Of a stretch of 64,000 nucleotides of DNA, positions 7,761 through 16,094 are shown one piece after another. Position numbers and translations under genes: made by a program. A model generated the notes under the pieces. The model ran no database searches. It was not told the origin of the DNA and saw only the letters and a program-made list of their open reading frames with translations. Position 1 is the first letter of the stretch, and each line of letters starts with the position of its first letter. This DNA comes from Planktomarina sp. GTDB taxonomy: Bacteria; Pseudomonadota; Alphaproteobacteria; Rhodobacterales; Rhodobacteraceae. Location of the stretch: contig JAHDCF010000006.1 in the NCBI GenBank assembly GCA_020630015.1, forward strand, positions 1 to 64,000, given 5' to 3'.

Positions 7761-9022
7761 GCCGCTGTTCCCAGATCTTTTCGGCGGTTGCGCCGCGGCG
7801 GTTTCAAAAGGCTTTGAATTTGGGGTGAAACAGGTGCGACCTTGGTTTCTGCAAATTGTTCAACGCGATCTTCCACTTTGGAAAGATCATAAAGATAGTT
7901 CACCATAGCACCATATGATTGTGATTGACCCTCTGATGACAAATTCGCGCCCGCGTGCACATCATGGATGATTGCCCCGTTGCCTAAGTGAAACCGCGCA
8001 ACGGGATCGGCGGGCGTACCATCACCGCGCTTTGTTTCCGCCAAAAAGCTGGCAGCCGCGCGTTTCAGGTGCTCTGCATCTTCGGGTTGCTGGGTCATAT
8101 GTTTTGCCATGGTGGGGATGGGGGACAATGTCACAAATGTTTCCAGTTGCGGCAGCTCTGCTGACAGATCGCGCGCAACTTGTTTGATCAAAGCATTTCC
8201 AAATGAAATACCAGCCAACCCAGCATGGCAATTTGAGATGGAATAAAACGTGGCTGTTTTTACATCTTCCAAATGGGGCGTATCGCGATCTTCGGCCAAC
8301 ACCGCATCGATTGATCCGGGAACAGATGTGGTTAAAGCCACCTCCACAAAGATAATGGGATCATCGGGCATGCGTGGGTGGAAAAAGGCGTAACATCGGC
8401 GGTCATGGGGATGCAGCCTGCGCCGCAGATCATCCCAATCATGGATCTGATGCACGGCTTCATACGCGATGATCTTTTCCAATATATTGGCTGGTGTTTG
8501 CCATGTGATCGGGCGCAAAACCAAGAATCCGCGGTTAAACCAAGCCACCAACATGCGTTTAAGATCAAGATCAAGCGGTGCCAAACTGGCATCCGATTTC
8601 AGGGCCGTCCGAACGTGTTCGCGAATTTTGACAAGACATTTGGCCCCACCCCGAACATTGGCCAATTTGCGAAATAACTTAATGCGTTCGGGGTCACTGG
8701 CCTTGGACAAGGCGGCATAGGTTTGCGCACTTGGGGCTGCGGCATAGGCCGCAGCGGCATCCGAGATTGCCGTTGGATCAACATCAAATTCATTGGCCAA
8801 CAACCGAAAGAAATCCAAGCGCGTTTGGGTGTCTGCGCCATGGTATTTCAACAAAATGGTACCGCTGATCCTGTTTTGCTGTGCCTCGCTTTGCGCTGCA
8901 TTCAGATCCGCAATCAAATCCGCAAAGGCAGCATCCGTCACTGGGGCGTCTTCGCCGCTTCTGCGTTCAAAAAGGGATGTCAAAACATCAGAAAAATAGG
9001 AGGTGCTGAAAAAAGACGACAT
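7757..9022 (-). CDS. mcd: malonyl-CoA decarboxylase
   Basis: Converts malonyl-CoA to acetyl-CoA and CO2. The 421-residue product matches the family throughout: a helical N-terminal domain (about 1-165) and a GNAT-like catalytic domain with FHPRMPDDPIIFVEVAL, SISNCHAGLAGISFGN, FVTLSPIPT and the active-site block VHAGANLSSEGQSQSYGAMVNYLYD, which carries the catalytic Ser/His region. The frame is open to 9091; ATG at 9022 (MSSFFSTSYF) is chosen because it begins the conserved sequence. It lies between rplY and pth after the rplY terminator, so it probably has its own promoter and drives pth, the hydrolase and DUF2237. Confidence 0.9.
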   Translation of the reverse strand: MSSFFSTSYFSDVLTSLFERRSGEDAPVTDAAFADLIADLNAAQSEAQQNRISGTILLKYHGADTQTRLDFFRLLANEFDVDPTAISDAAAAYAAAPSAQTYAALSKASDPERIKLFRKLANVRGGAKCLVKIREHVRTALKSDASLAPLDLDLKRMLVAWFNRGFLVLRPITWQTPANILEKIIAYEAVHQIHDWDDLRRRLHPHDRRCYAFFHPRMPDDPIIFVEVALTTSVPGSIDAVLAEDRDTPHLEDVKTATFYSISNCHAGLAGISFGNALIKQVARDLSAELPQLETFVTLSPIPTMAKHMTQQPEDAEHLKRAAASFLAETKRGDGTPADPVARFHLGNGAIIHDVHAGANLSSEGQSQSYGAMVNYLYDLSKVEDRVEQFAETKVAPVSPQIQSLLKPPRRNRRKDLGTAA

Positions 9023-9084
9023 GGCGGTTCCAACGTTGAAGTGTCCTGTCTTTGTTAGGAATATCACATTCAAGGCCGGGTCAA

Positions 9085-9118
9085 CAGGCAAAAGAAAAGG
9101 GCCGGTAAACCGGCCCTT
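9085..9118 (-). terminator. rplY terminator
   Basis: Perfect 9-bp stem AAGGGCCGG with CCGGCCCTT around a 4-nt loop, followed on the minus strand by TTCTTTTGCC. It ends the rplY transcript 24 nt after its stop and separates it from mcd. Confidence 0.8.
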
Positions 9119-9141
9119 CGTATGCGTCTGTCACAGACGGC

Positions 9142-9795
9142 TTATTCTTCTGATGCTGCTTCTTCAGCTGGTGCATCGGCGGCTTCTTCCCCGCCTTCTG
9201 CTGCATCTTCGTCTGATGCTTTGATGCCTGATGGTGCAGCGATTGTGGCAACCACGAAGTCACGATCGATTGTGGCTTTTGTCCCTGCTGGCAGGTTCAA
9301 AGTGGATGCAGTGATGCTTTCACCGAATTCCATTTCGCCCAAATCGACTTCGATTTTTTCAGGGATGTCACCGGCAGTTACAACCAATTCAACCTCTGGA
9401 CGGACAATCGTCAGGGTGCCACCTTTTTTCAAACCGGGGCATGTGTCTTCGTTCAAGAATTCCACCGGAATGAACAGGTTGATTTTGGATGTGCGGCGCA
9501 GGCGCATCAGATCCAAATGTGTTGGCAAATCTTTGACAACATCACGCTGAACGTCGCGGCAAATCACGCGAACGTCTTCGTGGCCATCAACCTTTAGGTT
9601 AAACAAGGTTGATTTGAATTGGCCAGCGCGCAGCATGGTCAACAATTTGTTGAAGGGGATGTTGATTGGAAGCGGATCTGCGTCGCCCCCGAAAACGATA
9701 CCCGGTACGTTGCCATCACGGCGAGCTTGACGGGCGGCCCCCTTGCCTGTCCCCGTCCGAACCGAGGCGTGAAGATCTGGTATTGATCCAGCCAT
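9142..9795 (-). CDS. rplY: 50S ribosomal protein L25/general stress protein Ctc
   Basis: A 5S rRNA-binding large-subunit protein of the long TL5/Ctc type: an N-terminal L25 domain (about 5-92, with [21 protein letters not shown]), a C-terminal beta domain (about 97-185) and an acidic tail rich in Glu and Ala ([15 protein letters not shown]). The 217-residue length is normal for alphaproteobacteria. ATG at 9795 is chosen over the one at 9801, since AAGGA lies 8 nt before the former and only 2 before the latter. It has its own promoter and terminator. Confidence 0.95.
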   Translation of the reverse strand: MAGSIPDLHASVRTGTGKGAARQARRDGNVPGIVFGGDADPLPINIPFNKLLTMLRAGQFKSTLFNLKVDGHEDVRVICRDVQRDVVKDLPTHLDLMRLRRTSKINLFIPVEFLNEDTCPGLKKGGTLTIVRPEVELVVTAGDIPEKIEVDLGEMEFGESITASTLNLPAGTKATIDRDFVVATIAAPSGIKASDEDAAEGGEEAADAPAEEAASEE

Positions 9796-9858
9796 AGTCA
9801 TATTCCTTTTTCAAAGTTACGTCGGACATCCTCCAAGGGTGTAAGACCCGACCGGGCG

Positions 9859-9887
9859 CGTATAGGGCAGGTGCCCCTGAATGGGAA
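9859..9887 (-). promoter_or_regulatory. probable rplY promoter (TTCCCA-N17-TATACG)
   Basis: On the minus strand TTCCCA (9887-9882) and TATACG (9864-9859) are 17 nt apart. The -10 lies in CCCTATACGC, identical to the rpsA -10 block. The start point would be about 55-60 nt before the rplY ATG. Confidence 0.5.
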
Positions 9888-9950
9888 GGGGGTATCTACG
9901 TACGCTGCGTTAACCATGGGGTTTTTACGCCAAAAAGAGACAGCACAATG

Positions 9951-9983
9951 CGTACACACCCCGTACACAACCCGTACACCGCG
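9951..9983. repeat. three tandem 11-bp repeats
   Basis: CGTACACACCC, CGTACACAACC and CGTACACCGCG follow each other without gaps, so the CGTACAC core recurs every 11 bp, about one helical turn. They lie between the divergent rplY and MFS genes and could be an operator array. No known family of sites is recognised. Confidence 0.5.
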
Positions 9984-10201
9984 CGGAAACGGCGTATTTT
10001 GTGATTCGAATTGTTAACGCGGCTGAAAAAACATCAGAAAAAAAATCTGCGCGCCATCTATTGAATCTGATTTTCGCCCGCACGGTGGCATACGTCAGGC
10101 CCAAAAACCAATTGAATGTGAAATGTGACTTCGGCTTGCCGTCGCCGTGTGCAATGCGCTTTGGCGTTGCTTCGAATTTCAACCCATGTCACCTGTGGCG
10201 G

Positions 10202-11341
10202 ATGCATTTGTTGTCCGCCCTTCGCATTTCTTACGTGCCGGTCACAGGCTTTGTGGCCATTGGCCTGTTTTGGGGCAGCTTCTCTGCCGCGGTGCCACAG
10301 ATCAAAGAAAACATCGGCGCAAGTGATGAGGTGTTTGGATGGGCCTTGATGGCCAATGCATTGGGTGTTGTCAGCGCGATGTTTTTGGCCCCGCGCATTG
10401 ACGCGTTATTGGGCCGACGAAGTTTGCAAATTTCGATGGCGGCCTTTGCCTGCATCCTTCCGTTTTTGATTGCATCTTGGTCTGTCACTTCGTTTGTGTG
10501 CATCGTGGTATTTTCAGGTTTTGCCGCGGGGCAGGTTGATATTTTGATCAATACAAGGGTCAGTGAACTGGAATCCCGGCATGATCAGTCATTGATGAAT
10601 GCCAATCATGGGATGTTTTCGGTGGCGTATGCGGCAGCGGCGATCATGATGGGTGTGACCCGGTCAAACGATTGGTCGTTGCAATGGCACTTTGTCATCA
10701 TCGCGTTGATCGTTTTGGCGATGGTGTGTTGGATGGCAATGGATCCCGACATTGAACCAACGCCTGAAGGGGCCGGCGGGGTTTGGGCGCATCGCATGGT
10801 GATTTTGGTGTGTGGGTCCATCGTGTTGATCGCGTTCATGACGGAATCCACGGTCGAGGCGTGGTCGGCCCTGCATATCGAACGCACGTTACACGGCAAT
10901 GCGGCCGAAGGTGCCCTTGGCCCCGCCATGTTGGGGATCACCATGGCGCTGGGCCGGTTTTCCGGGCAAGCCCTTTCAAGACGGTTGAGTGAGATAAAGA
11001 TTTTGTTGATATCAACGGCGCTTGCGGCCGTGGGATGTGTCATGGCTGCATTGGCCCAAACGCCAACCGTGGCTTATGTTGGGTTCGGCATTATTGGGCT
11101 TGGGGTCGCGGTGATTGGCCCGATTGGCCTTGGTATGGTTGGGCGGTTTGTTCCCAAGCATCTACGATCGCGGGCCATTTCTGCGGCGGCAGTGATCGGG
11201 TTCTCAGCCTTTTTTGTCGCCCCCGGCATTATGGGAATGATTTCCCAAGCCTTTGATCTGCGGGTGGCCTATCTGACCGTCACAGGATTGGTTCTTATCC
11301 TGTTGCCATTAATTTGGGCCACACGGCGCTGGCAGCAATAG
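10202..11341 (+). CDS. MFS transporter
   Basis: A 379-residue major facilitator with about 12 transmembrane helices. The first helix begins ISYVPVTGFVAIGLFWGSFSA, and a loop of the MFS A type, APRIDALLGRR, follows helix two. ESTVEAWSALHIE and LSRRLSEIKILL mark the second half. It resembles the FucP/YbjJ-like group, whose substrates vary, so none is assigned. The frame is open to a GTG at 10001, but ATG at 10202 sits at the start of the first helix; the ribosome site is weak. It converges on lldD with a 21-bp gap and no room for a separate terminator. Confidence 0.8.
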   Translation: MHLLSALRISYVPVTGFVAIGLFWGSFSAAVPQIKENIGASDEVFGWALMANALGVVSAMFLAPRIDALLGRRSLQISMAAFACILPFLIASWSVTSFVCIVVFSGFAAGQVDILINTRVSELESRHDQSLMNANHGMFSVAYAAAAIMMGVTRSNDWSLQWHFVIIALIVLAMVCWMAMDPDIEPTPEGAGGVWAHRMVILVCGSIVLIAFMTESTVEAWSALHIERTLHGNAAEGALGPAMLGITMALGRFSGQALSRRLSEIKILLISTALAAVGCVMAALAQTPTVAYVGFGIIGLGVAVIGPIGLGMVGRFVPKHLRSRAISAAAVIGFSAFFVAPGIMGMISQAFDLRVAYLTVTGLVLILLPLIWATRRWQQ

Positions 11342-11362
11342 ATTGGGATGGTTGGGCCGGCC

Positions 11363-12532
11363 TTAGTTGCCCACCCATCGCCCTTCAAAATCTTCGGGAA
11401 TATAAAGGATATCGCGATCCACATCGTTGATGTCGCGTCGGCCACACAAAGCCATCGTCATATCCAGTTCTTTGTGCAGCACCTCAAGCGCGCGTGTCAC
11501 CCCGGCCTGACCTTGTGCCCCAAGCCCATACACATAAGCGCGGCCGATCATCGTGCCTTTGGCGCCAAGGGCGCGTGCTTTCAATATATCTTGACCGGTT
11601 CTGATGCCACCATCGACCCATACTTCGATTTTGTCCCCCACGGCATCCACAATCGAAGGCAACATACGAATGGACGACAAAGCCCCATCCAACTGTCGCC
11701 CACCATGGTTCGACACAACAATTGCATCTGCCCCCACATTGGCGGCCATTTTCGCGTCTTCGACATCCAAGATGCCTTTTAAGATGACTTTGCCATCCCA
11801 TTTCGCAATCAGCTTTTTAACCTTGGTCCAATCCAATGTCGGGTCAAATTGTTCGGCCGTCCACGCGCCCAGGGATGACGGATCGCTGACGCCGGGTGCA
11901 TGCCCCACGATATTGCCAAAGAAGCGGCGTTTGGTGCCCAGCATTTCCAATCCCCAGGCCCATTTGGTGGCCAGATTGGCCATGGTTTTCACGGTAAACT
12001 TTGGGGGGGCAGACAACCCGTTTTTCAAATCTTTGTGCCGTTGGCCCAAGATTTGCAAATCAAGGGTGATCACCAGCGCGGAACATTTTGCATCTTTGGC
12101 GCGCTGGATCAGGCGATCTGTGAAATCATCATCCAGCAGGGTGTAAAGTTGCAGCCAAAATGGCTTTTCCGTGTTTTCGGCCACGTCTTCGATGGAACAA
12201 ATGGACATCGTCGACAAACAATAGGGCACGCCGAATGCCTCTGCCGCTTTGGCCGCTTTGATTTCACCATCGGCGGATTGCATTCCCGTCAGGCCAACAG
12301 GCGCCAAGGCCACCGGCATGGCCACATCTTGGCCAACCATTTGGGTGGCCGTTGTTCGATTTGACATATCGACAGCCACCTTTTGGCGCAGGCGCAATTT
12401 TTCAAAATCGGTGATATTTTCGCGGAAGGTTTGTTCCGTCCAACTGCCCGATTCACAGTAATCATAAAACATTTGCGGCACACGCCGGGCATAAATTTCT
12501 TTCAGGTCTTGGATGGTTGTGATGACAGGCAT
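11363..12532 (-). CDS. lldD: L-lactate dehydrogenase, FMN-dependent
   Basis: Membrane-associated flavoenzyme oxidising L-lactate to pyruvate and passing electrons to quinone. The 389-residue protein is a full alpha-hydroxy acid oxidase barrel: Y24 in MFYDYCESG, ALAPVGLTGM (76-84), QLY at 128-130, LVITLDLQILGQRHKDLKNG, catalytic H276 in SNHGGRQLDG, and the FMN phosphate loop WVDGGIRTGQD. The frame is open to 12808, but ATG at 12532 begins the family sequence MPVITTIQDLK. A perfect inverted repeat 17-39 nt upstream is a likely operator. The divergent MFS gene might carry a related substrate; this is a guess. Confidence 0.93.
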   Translation of the reverse strand: MPVITTIQDLKEIYARRVPQMFYDYCESGSWTEQTFRENITDFEKLRLRQKVAVDMSNRTTATQMVGQDVAMPVALAPVGLTGMQSADGEIKAAKAAEAFGVPYCLSTMSICSIEDVAENTEKPFWLQLYTLLDDDFTDRLIQRAKDAKCSALVITLDLQILGQRHKDLKNGLSAPPKFTVKTMANLATKWAWGLEMLGTKRRFFGNIVGHAPGVSDPSSLGAWTAEQFDPTLDWTKVKKLIAKWDGKVILKGILDVEDAKMAANVGADAIVVSNHGGRQLDGALSSIRMLPSIVDAVGDKIEVWVDGGIRTGQDILKARALGAKGTMIGRAYVYGLGAQGQAGVTRALEVLHKELDMTMALCGRRDINDVDRDILYIPEDFEGRWVGN

Positions 12533-12548
12533 GGCAGGACTTTCATGA

Positions 12549-12571
12549 ATTGGTAAGGAAAGATTACCAAT
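12549..12571. promoter_or_regulatory. inverted repeat operator upstream of lldD
   Basis: ATTGGTAA-N7-TTACCAAT, a perfect 8-bp inverted repeat, ends 17 bp before the lldD ATG. TTGGT/ACCAA half-sites are typical of FadR/PdhR/LldR-type GntR regulators, though these usually have a shorter spacer. No regulator gene is adjacent. Confidence 0.55.
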
Positions 12572-12631
12572 ATGCGCAGCTGACTGCAAGTTTCGACTTT
12601 CCATGTGGGGATCGATCCCATAGGGCGGGGC

Positions 12632-13855
12632 ATGGCCCCTGTTCGGATCTCTGATATTCATATGTTGCCCGTTTGGCGGCGCCCGTTGACGATGTTGTTT
12701 TTGATGTCCGCGGCGATGCCCCTGTGTTTTGAGGTTTGGTTCGCGCTTTTGAACAACTATGTCATTGAGGTTGGAAAGTTTGATGGATCGGACATCGGGT
12801 TGTTGCACACCATCCGAGAAATCCCGGGGTTTCTATCGTTTGCGGTTGTGTTCATCCTTTTGATTGTGCGCGAACAAATCTTATTGGGGATTTCTTTGCT
12901 GTTGCTGGGTGTATCCACGGCTGTGACGGCGTTTTTCCCAAGTCTGGGCGGGATATTGATGGTGACGTTCGTTTCGTCGGTGGGTTTTCACTATTACGAA
13001 ACGGTCAAACAAAGTCTGCAACTGCAATGGATCAGCAAAGATCGGGCGCCGGTGATGTTGGGCTGGATGGTGTCGGTGGGGGCGGCGTCTTCAATTTTGG
13101 CTTATGTGGCGATTATCCTGACGTGGAAGTCGCTGAACCTGACTTATATGCAAGTCTATCTGATCTCGGGTGGGATAACAGCGGCGATCGCCGCATTTTG
13201 TTTGATCGCCTATCCCCGTTTTATCACCGACACGCCACAGCGACAGCAACTTGTGCTGCGCAAAAGATATTGGCTTTATTATGCCCTGATCTTTATGTCA
13301 GGTGCCCGCCGTCAAATATTTTTGGTGTTTGCCGGGTTTATGATGGTCGAAAAATTTGGGTTTAAGGTGGATGAACTGACGTGGCTTTTGTTGATCACGT
13401 TGACCTTGAACATGATTTTGGGGCCGATCTTGGGAAAGATCGTTCAAATCTTTGGGGAACGAAATACCCTTACATTTGAATACATTGGTTTGACATGTGT
13501 CTTCTTGGCCTATGGGGGGCTTTACTATTTTGGGTGGGGCGTCGTTTTGGCGGCCGCCTTGTATATCATTGACAATATCTTTTTCGCGCTGGCCTTGGCA
13601 TTAAAAACTTATTTCCAAAAGATCGCGGACCCCGCCGATATTGCACCAACCGCTGCTGTGGCCTTTACCATCAATCATATTGCGGCCGTGGCCCTTCCGG
13701 TTGTGCTGGGTCTTTTGTGGTTGACGTCACCGGCGGCGGTGTTTGGGCTTGCCGCCGCAATGGCTTTGATTTCACTGATGCTGTCACTTTTGATCCCGCG
13801 TCATCCCCAACAAGGTCGTGAAACCATATTTCAATCCGTTGGCACCGCGGGCTGA
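12632..13855 (+). CDS. MFS transporter
   Basis: A 407-residue integral membrane protein with about 12 predicted helices; the first is [21 protein letters not shown] long hydrophilic linker lies mid-protein ([21 protein letters not shown]). It resembles MFS proteins without a clear sugar or drug signature and the substrate is unknown. ATG at 12632 has GGGCGGGG just upstream; a GTG at 12605 and an ATG at 12662 are alternatives. It is divergent from lldD and shares that control region, so lactate-linked transport is possible but unproven. msrA follows after 41 bp. Confidence 0.75.
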   Translation: MAPVRISDIHMLPVWRRPLTMLFLMSAAMPLCFEVWFALLNNYVIEVGKFDGSDIGLLHTIREIPGFLSFAVVFILLIVREQILLGISLLLLGVSTAVTAFFPSLGGILMVTFVSSVGFHYYETVKQSLQLQWISKDRAPVMLGWMVSVGAASSILAYVAIILTWKSLNLTYMQVYLISGGITAAIAAFCLIAYPRFITDTPQRQQLVLRKRYWLYYALIFMSGARRQIFLVFAGFMMVEKFGFKVDELTWLLLITLTLNMILGPILGKIVQIFGERNTLTFEYIGLTCVFLAYGGLYYFGWGVVLAAALYIIDNIFFALALALKTYFQKIADPADIAPTAAVAFTINHIAAVALPVVLGLLWLTSPAAVFGLAAAMALISLMLSLLIPRHPQQGRETIFQSVGTAG

Positions 13856-13896
13856 GCGCCCTATGTTCTTTTCAAGACAGTTCAGAGGAGAAGACC

Positions 13897-14550
13897 ATGT
13901 TGTCATTCCTGACATCAAAATCTGAAATGGTTGCGCCAGAGGCCGCGTTACCAGGCCGTGATTTCGCAATTCCAACCGCACAAACACATTTTATAAACGG
14001 CCGTGATCTTAAATCTGATGTGCCAGAAGGCATGGAAGACGTGCAATTTGGCATGGGCTGTTTTTGGGGGGTCGAACGCATCTTTTGGAACACGCCGGGT
14101 GTGTGGTTAACAATGGTTGGATATGCAGGTGGTTTTACCCCCAATGCGACATACGAAGAGGTTTGCACCGGGAAAACCGGCCACAACGAAGTGGTGCGCG
14201 TTATCTTTGATCCGTCAAAAATCAGCTTTGATGATCTTTTGAAGGTGTTTTGGGAAAACCATGATCCAACGCAGGGGATGCGCCAAGGCAATGACCGGGG
14301 CACGCAATATCGGTCTGGAATATATGTCACCTCACCCGCGCAAAAGGAGGCCGCATTGGCCAGCCGTGATGCGTTTGCACCCAAATTGCGCACCGCTGGA
14401 TATGGGGCCATCACAACCGAGATCTTGGATGCCCCAACGTTTTATTACGCGGAAGATTATCATCAGCAGTATTTGGAAAAGAACCCAAACGGATATTGCG
14501 GGATCGGTGGCACAGGTGTGACCTGTCCAATTGGAGTCGCCCAAACCTGA
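13897..14550 (+). CDS. msrA: peptide-methionine (S)-S-oxide reductase
   Basis: Repairs oxidised methionine (S-epimer) in proteins using thioredoxin. The 217-residue protein carries the nucleophilic cysteine in GMGCFWG (C55), VGYAGG, and a C-terminal resolving cysteine near residue 212 in [11 protein letters not shown]. The N-terminal 45 residues are the extension found in the longer bacterial forms. Strong ribosome site GAGGAG before ATG at 13897. Two stem-loops and a repeat element follow the stop. Confidence 0.95.
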   Translation: MLSFLTSKSEMVAPEAALPGRDFAIPTAQTHFINGRDLKSDVPEGMEDVQFGMGCFWGVERIFWNTPGVWLTMVGYAGGFTPNATYEEVCTGKTGHNEVVRVIFDPSKISFDDLLKVFWENHDPTQGMRQGNDRGTQYRSGIYVTSPAQKEAALASRDAFAPKLRTAGYGAITTEILDAPTFYYAEDYHQQYLEKNPNGYCGIGGTGVTCPIGVAQT

Positions 14551-14554
14551 CGGG

Positions 14555-14604
14555 GCCACCTTTCAGGTGGCGCAAGACAATGGCAAACCCCATCCGGGGT
14601 TTGC
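14555..14604 (+). terminator. two stem-loops after msrA
   Basis: GCCACC-TTTCA-GGTGGC (14555-14571) and GCAAACCCC-ATCC-GGGGTTTGC (14583-14604) lie directly after the msrA stop. Neither is followed by a long T tract on the plus strand. They probably end or stabilise the msrA message and form one side of a repeat element. Confidence 0.45.
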
Positions 14605-14606
14605 GT

Positions 14607-14637
14607 GCCTCCGGCGGGAGTGTATGGGGACAAAGAA
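14607..14637 (+). repeat. dispersed intergenic repeat, copy A
   Basis: GCCTCCGGCGGGAGTGTATG continuing GGGACAAAGAA. From memory, versions of GCCTCCGGCGGGAGTATTT with a trailing AAAGAA run recur between genes in many Rhodobacteraceae. A second, more diverged copy lies at 39397-39430 on the minus strand, also after hairpins and before the next co-oriented gene. Confidence 0.5.
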
Positions 14638-14655
14638 ATCTGAGGGATTCTTTTC

Positions 14656-15525
14656 ATGACAACATTCACCGCCCTGACCACATTGCCCGGAAAAGCTGAG
14701 GCGCAAGCGCTTGGCGATGCCTTAGAGAATATGGACCCAGAGCCCACCGGTGTGGGGGTGTTCGAAATTGAAGATGGGTCAGGCACATGGGAAGTGGGGG
14801 GCTATTTCCTTGAGGCGCCTGATGAAGTTGCCTTGGCGGTTTTGGCCGTGGCGTTTGGGGCGAAAGATTTTGTTGTTTCTGAGATTCCCGATCAAGATTG
14901 GGTTGCCAAAGTACGCCGGGAATTAACACCGGTGGAGGCGGGGCGCTTCTTTGTTTATGGATCCCATGATGCGGATAAGGTGCCCCAAGGTGCCATTGCG
15001 TTGTTGATCGAGGCGGCCATGGCCTTTGGCACCGGGCATCACGGCACCACATTGGGGTGCTTGCGCGCCTTTGATCGTTTGTTGGGGCAGGGGGTCGCGT
15101 TCAAAAATGTTTTGGATCTGGGATGTGGCACCGCCGTATTGGCGATGGCCGCGGCAAAGGTATTTCCAGATGTTGCATTGGCCAGTGATATTGATCCGGT
15201 TGCCGTGGATGTGGCGCAGGCAAATGTGTTGGCAAATGATTTGGCAGGAAAAGTGAACTGTATCGAGGCAGTGGGATTTGAAAACCAAACGCTGGCCCAA
15301 GCTGCACCGTTTGATTTGATCTTTGCCAATATCTTGAAAGGCCCTTTGATTGAGTTGGCGCCAGATATGGCCGCCAACACCGTCACTGGCGGAACTGTGA
15401 TCTTATCTGGGATATTGGTGGCGCAAGCGGATGAGGTGATTGCGGTATATCAGGGGGCCAGTTTCACCTTGGATCATCGCGAAGATATTGGGGAATGGAC
15501 TGCGTTGACTTTGACCAAAGTCTAA
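14656..15525 (+). CDS. prmA: ribosomal protein L11 methyltransferase
   Basis: SAM-dependent enzyme that trimethylates ribosomal protein L11. The 289-residue protein has the substrate-recognition N-terminal domain (1-90), the AMAFGTGHHGTT block (121-132), SAM motif I LDLGCGTA (153-160), ASDIDPVAV, and NILKGPLIELAPD. Length is typical. Ribosome site GAGGGA is about 10 nt upstream of the ATG. It is followed by a strong bidirectional terminator. Confidence 0.93.
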   Translation: MTTFTALTTLPGKAEAQALGDALENMDPEPTGVGVFEIEDGSGTWEVGGYFLEAPDEVALAVLAVAFGAKDFVVSEIPDQDWVAKVRRELTPVEAGRFFVYGSHDADKVPQGAIALLIEAAMAFGTGHHGTTLGCLRAFDRLLGQGVAFKNVLDLGCGTAVLAMAAAKVFPDVALASDIDPVAVDVAQANVLANDLAGKVNCIEAVGFENQTLAQAAPFDLIFANILKGPLIELAPDMAANTVTGGTVILSGILVAQADEVIAVYQGASFTLDHREDIGEWTALTLTKV

Positions 15526-15531
15526 ACAAGA

Positions 15532-15570
15532 AAACGCCGCGCTGAGGGAGAGGCAGCGCGGCGTTTCTTT
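15532..15570. terminator. bidirectional terminator, prmA/DUF1127
   Basis: Perfect 12-bp stem AAACGCCGCGCT with AGCGCGGCGTTT around an 11-nt loop. T residues follow on the plus strand (TTTCTTTT), and TTTTCTTG follows on the minus strand, so it can end both convergent transcripts. Confidence 0.9.
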
Positions 15571-15593
15571 TGCTCGGAAAATAGGGAGGGATT

Positions 15594-15785
15594 TTACGAG
15601 CGAGAAATCCGGTCGATATCACCTGGGATCAAGCCGATGTCATCAAGCTCACGTGTGGTAAGTTGTGACAGAGCAGCACGGGTGATGCGTGCATCATTCC
15701 ATGCGGAAACCTTTGCATGTGCCGAAGCGACCCAAGCGAAAGGAGCTTTGATCGGGGTGACGCGGATCGTGTCAATCAGTGCCAT
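15594..15785 (-). CDS. DUF1127 family small protein
   Basis: A 63-residue basic protein with the DUF1127 (YjiS-like) helix pair in its C-terminal half: ITRAALSQLTTRELDDIGL (about 34-52) followed by IPGDIDRIS. Small DUF1127 proteins in Rhodobacter and Agrobacterium act in RNA turnover and stress or phosphate responses; the role here is inferred only. The frame is open to 15905, but ATG at 15785 has AAAGG upstream and gives the usual length. It is a single-gene unit with its own promoter and a shared terminator. Confidence 0.85.
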   Translation of the reverse strand: MALIDTIRVTPIKAPFAWVASAHAKVSAWNDARITRAALSQLTTRELDDIGLIPGDIDRISRS

Positions 15786-15838
15786 TGGCGTAAACCTTTT
15801 AAACGTGGTGGGACCATTCCCGTTCCAGTGATGCGGCT

Positions 15839-15867
15839 GATTTAGGGGCGGATTCCCCAACCAACAA
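15839..15867 (-). promoter_or_regulatory. probable DUF1127 promoter (TTGTTG-N17-TAAATC)
   Basis: On the minus strand TTGTTG (15867-15862) and TAAATC (15844-15839) are separated by 17 nt, placing the transcription start about 45 nt before the ATG at 15785. Confidence 0.4.
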
Positions 15868-15898
15868 GACAACATTATTGCATAACCGCTATGCTTTT

Positions 15899-15926
15899 TT
15901 GACATGCCTCAATTTTGTCGTAATTC
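15899..15926 (+). promoter_or_regulatory. probable ruvC promoter (TTGACA-N16-TAATTC)
   Basis: Consensus TTGACA at 15899-15904 and TAATTC at 15921-15926 with a 16-nt spacer. It would yield a leader of about 160 nt before ruvC. The -35 overlaps the T run of a weak hairpin. Confidence 0.45.
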
Positions 15927-16094
15927 ATTGAAGTTTAAGCAAAAATCCGCTTATTCGATGTCGCAATTCTTCTTTTTTATGGCGAAAAACACCTTTTGAA
16001 AGTGGGGCCTTGCGAAATTGGCGCGATGAGAAGTTCTTTTCAGATGTTCATGTTTCGTGCTAACGCAGGGAAAAAGAGCGATAAACAGGGGCAA

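Larger units (their letters stand above)
9796..10201. other. 406-bp intergenic region, rplY/MFS
   Basis: Holds the rplY promoter (9859-9887), an isolated TTAACCAT half-site (9910-9917) and the 11-bp repeats (9951-9983). The part from 9990 to 10201 is open in the MFS reading frame, but its translation is rich in polar residues and has no membrane segment, so it is taken as untranslated. No RNA gene was recognised. Confidence 0.5.
15786..16094. other. 309-bp divergent region, DUF1127/ruvC
   Basis: Contains the minus-strand promoter for the DUF1127 gene, a weak stem-loop GCATA-ACCGC-TATGC followed by T6 (15880-15900), and a plus-strand promoter for ruvC. From about 15930 to 16094 is a leader with no RNA gene recognised. 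Confidence 0.5.

Noticed and set aside
9910-9917. CtrA half-site TTAACCAT between rplY and the MFS gene
   Set aside because: Single half-site with no partner at the right spacing and no linked CtrA-type gene.
10001-10201. N-terminal extension of the MFS transporter from GTG at 10001
   Set aside because: Encodes 67 polar residues before the first helix, not expected in the family; composition resembles untranslated DNA.
15880-15900. Terminator GCATA-ACCGC-TATGC with T6
   Set aside because: The stem is only 5 bp and it overlaps the -35 of the likely ruvC promoter, so it may be chance.
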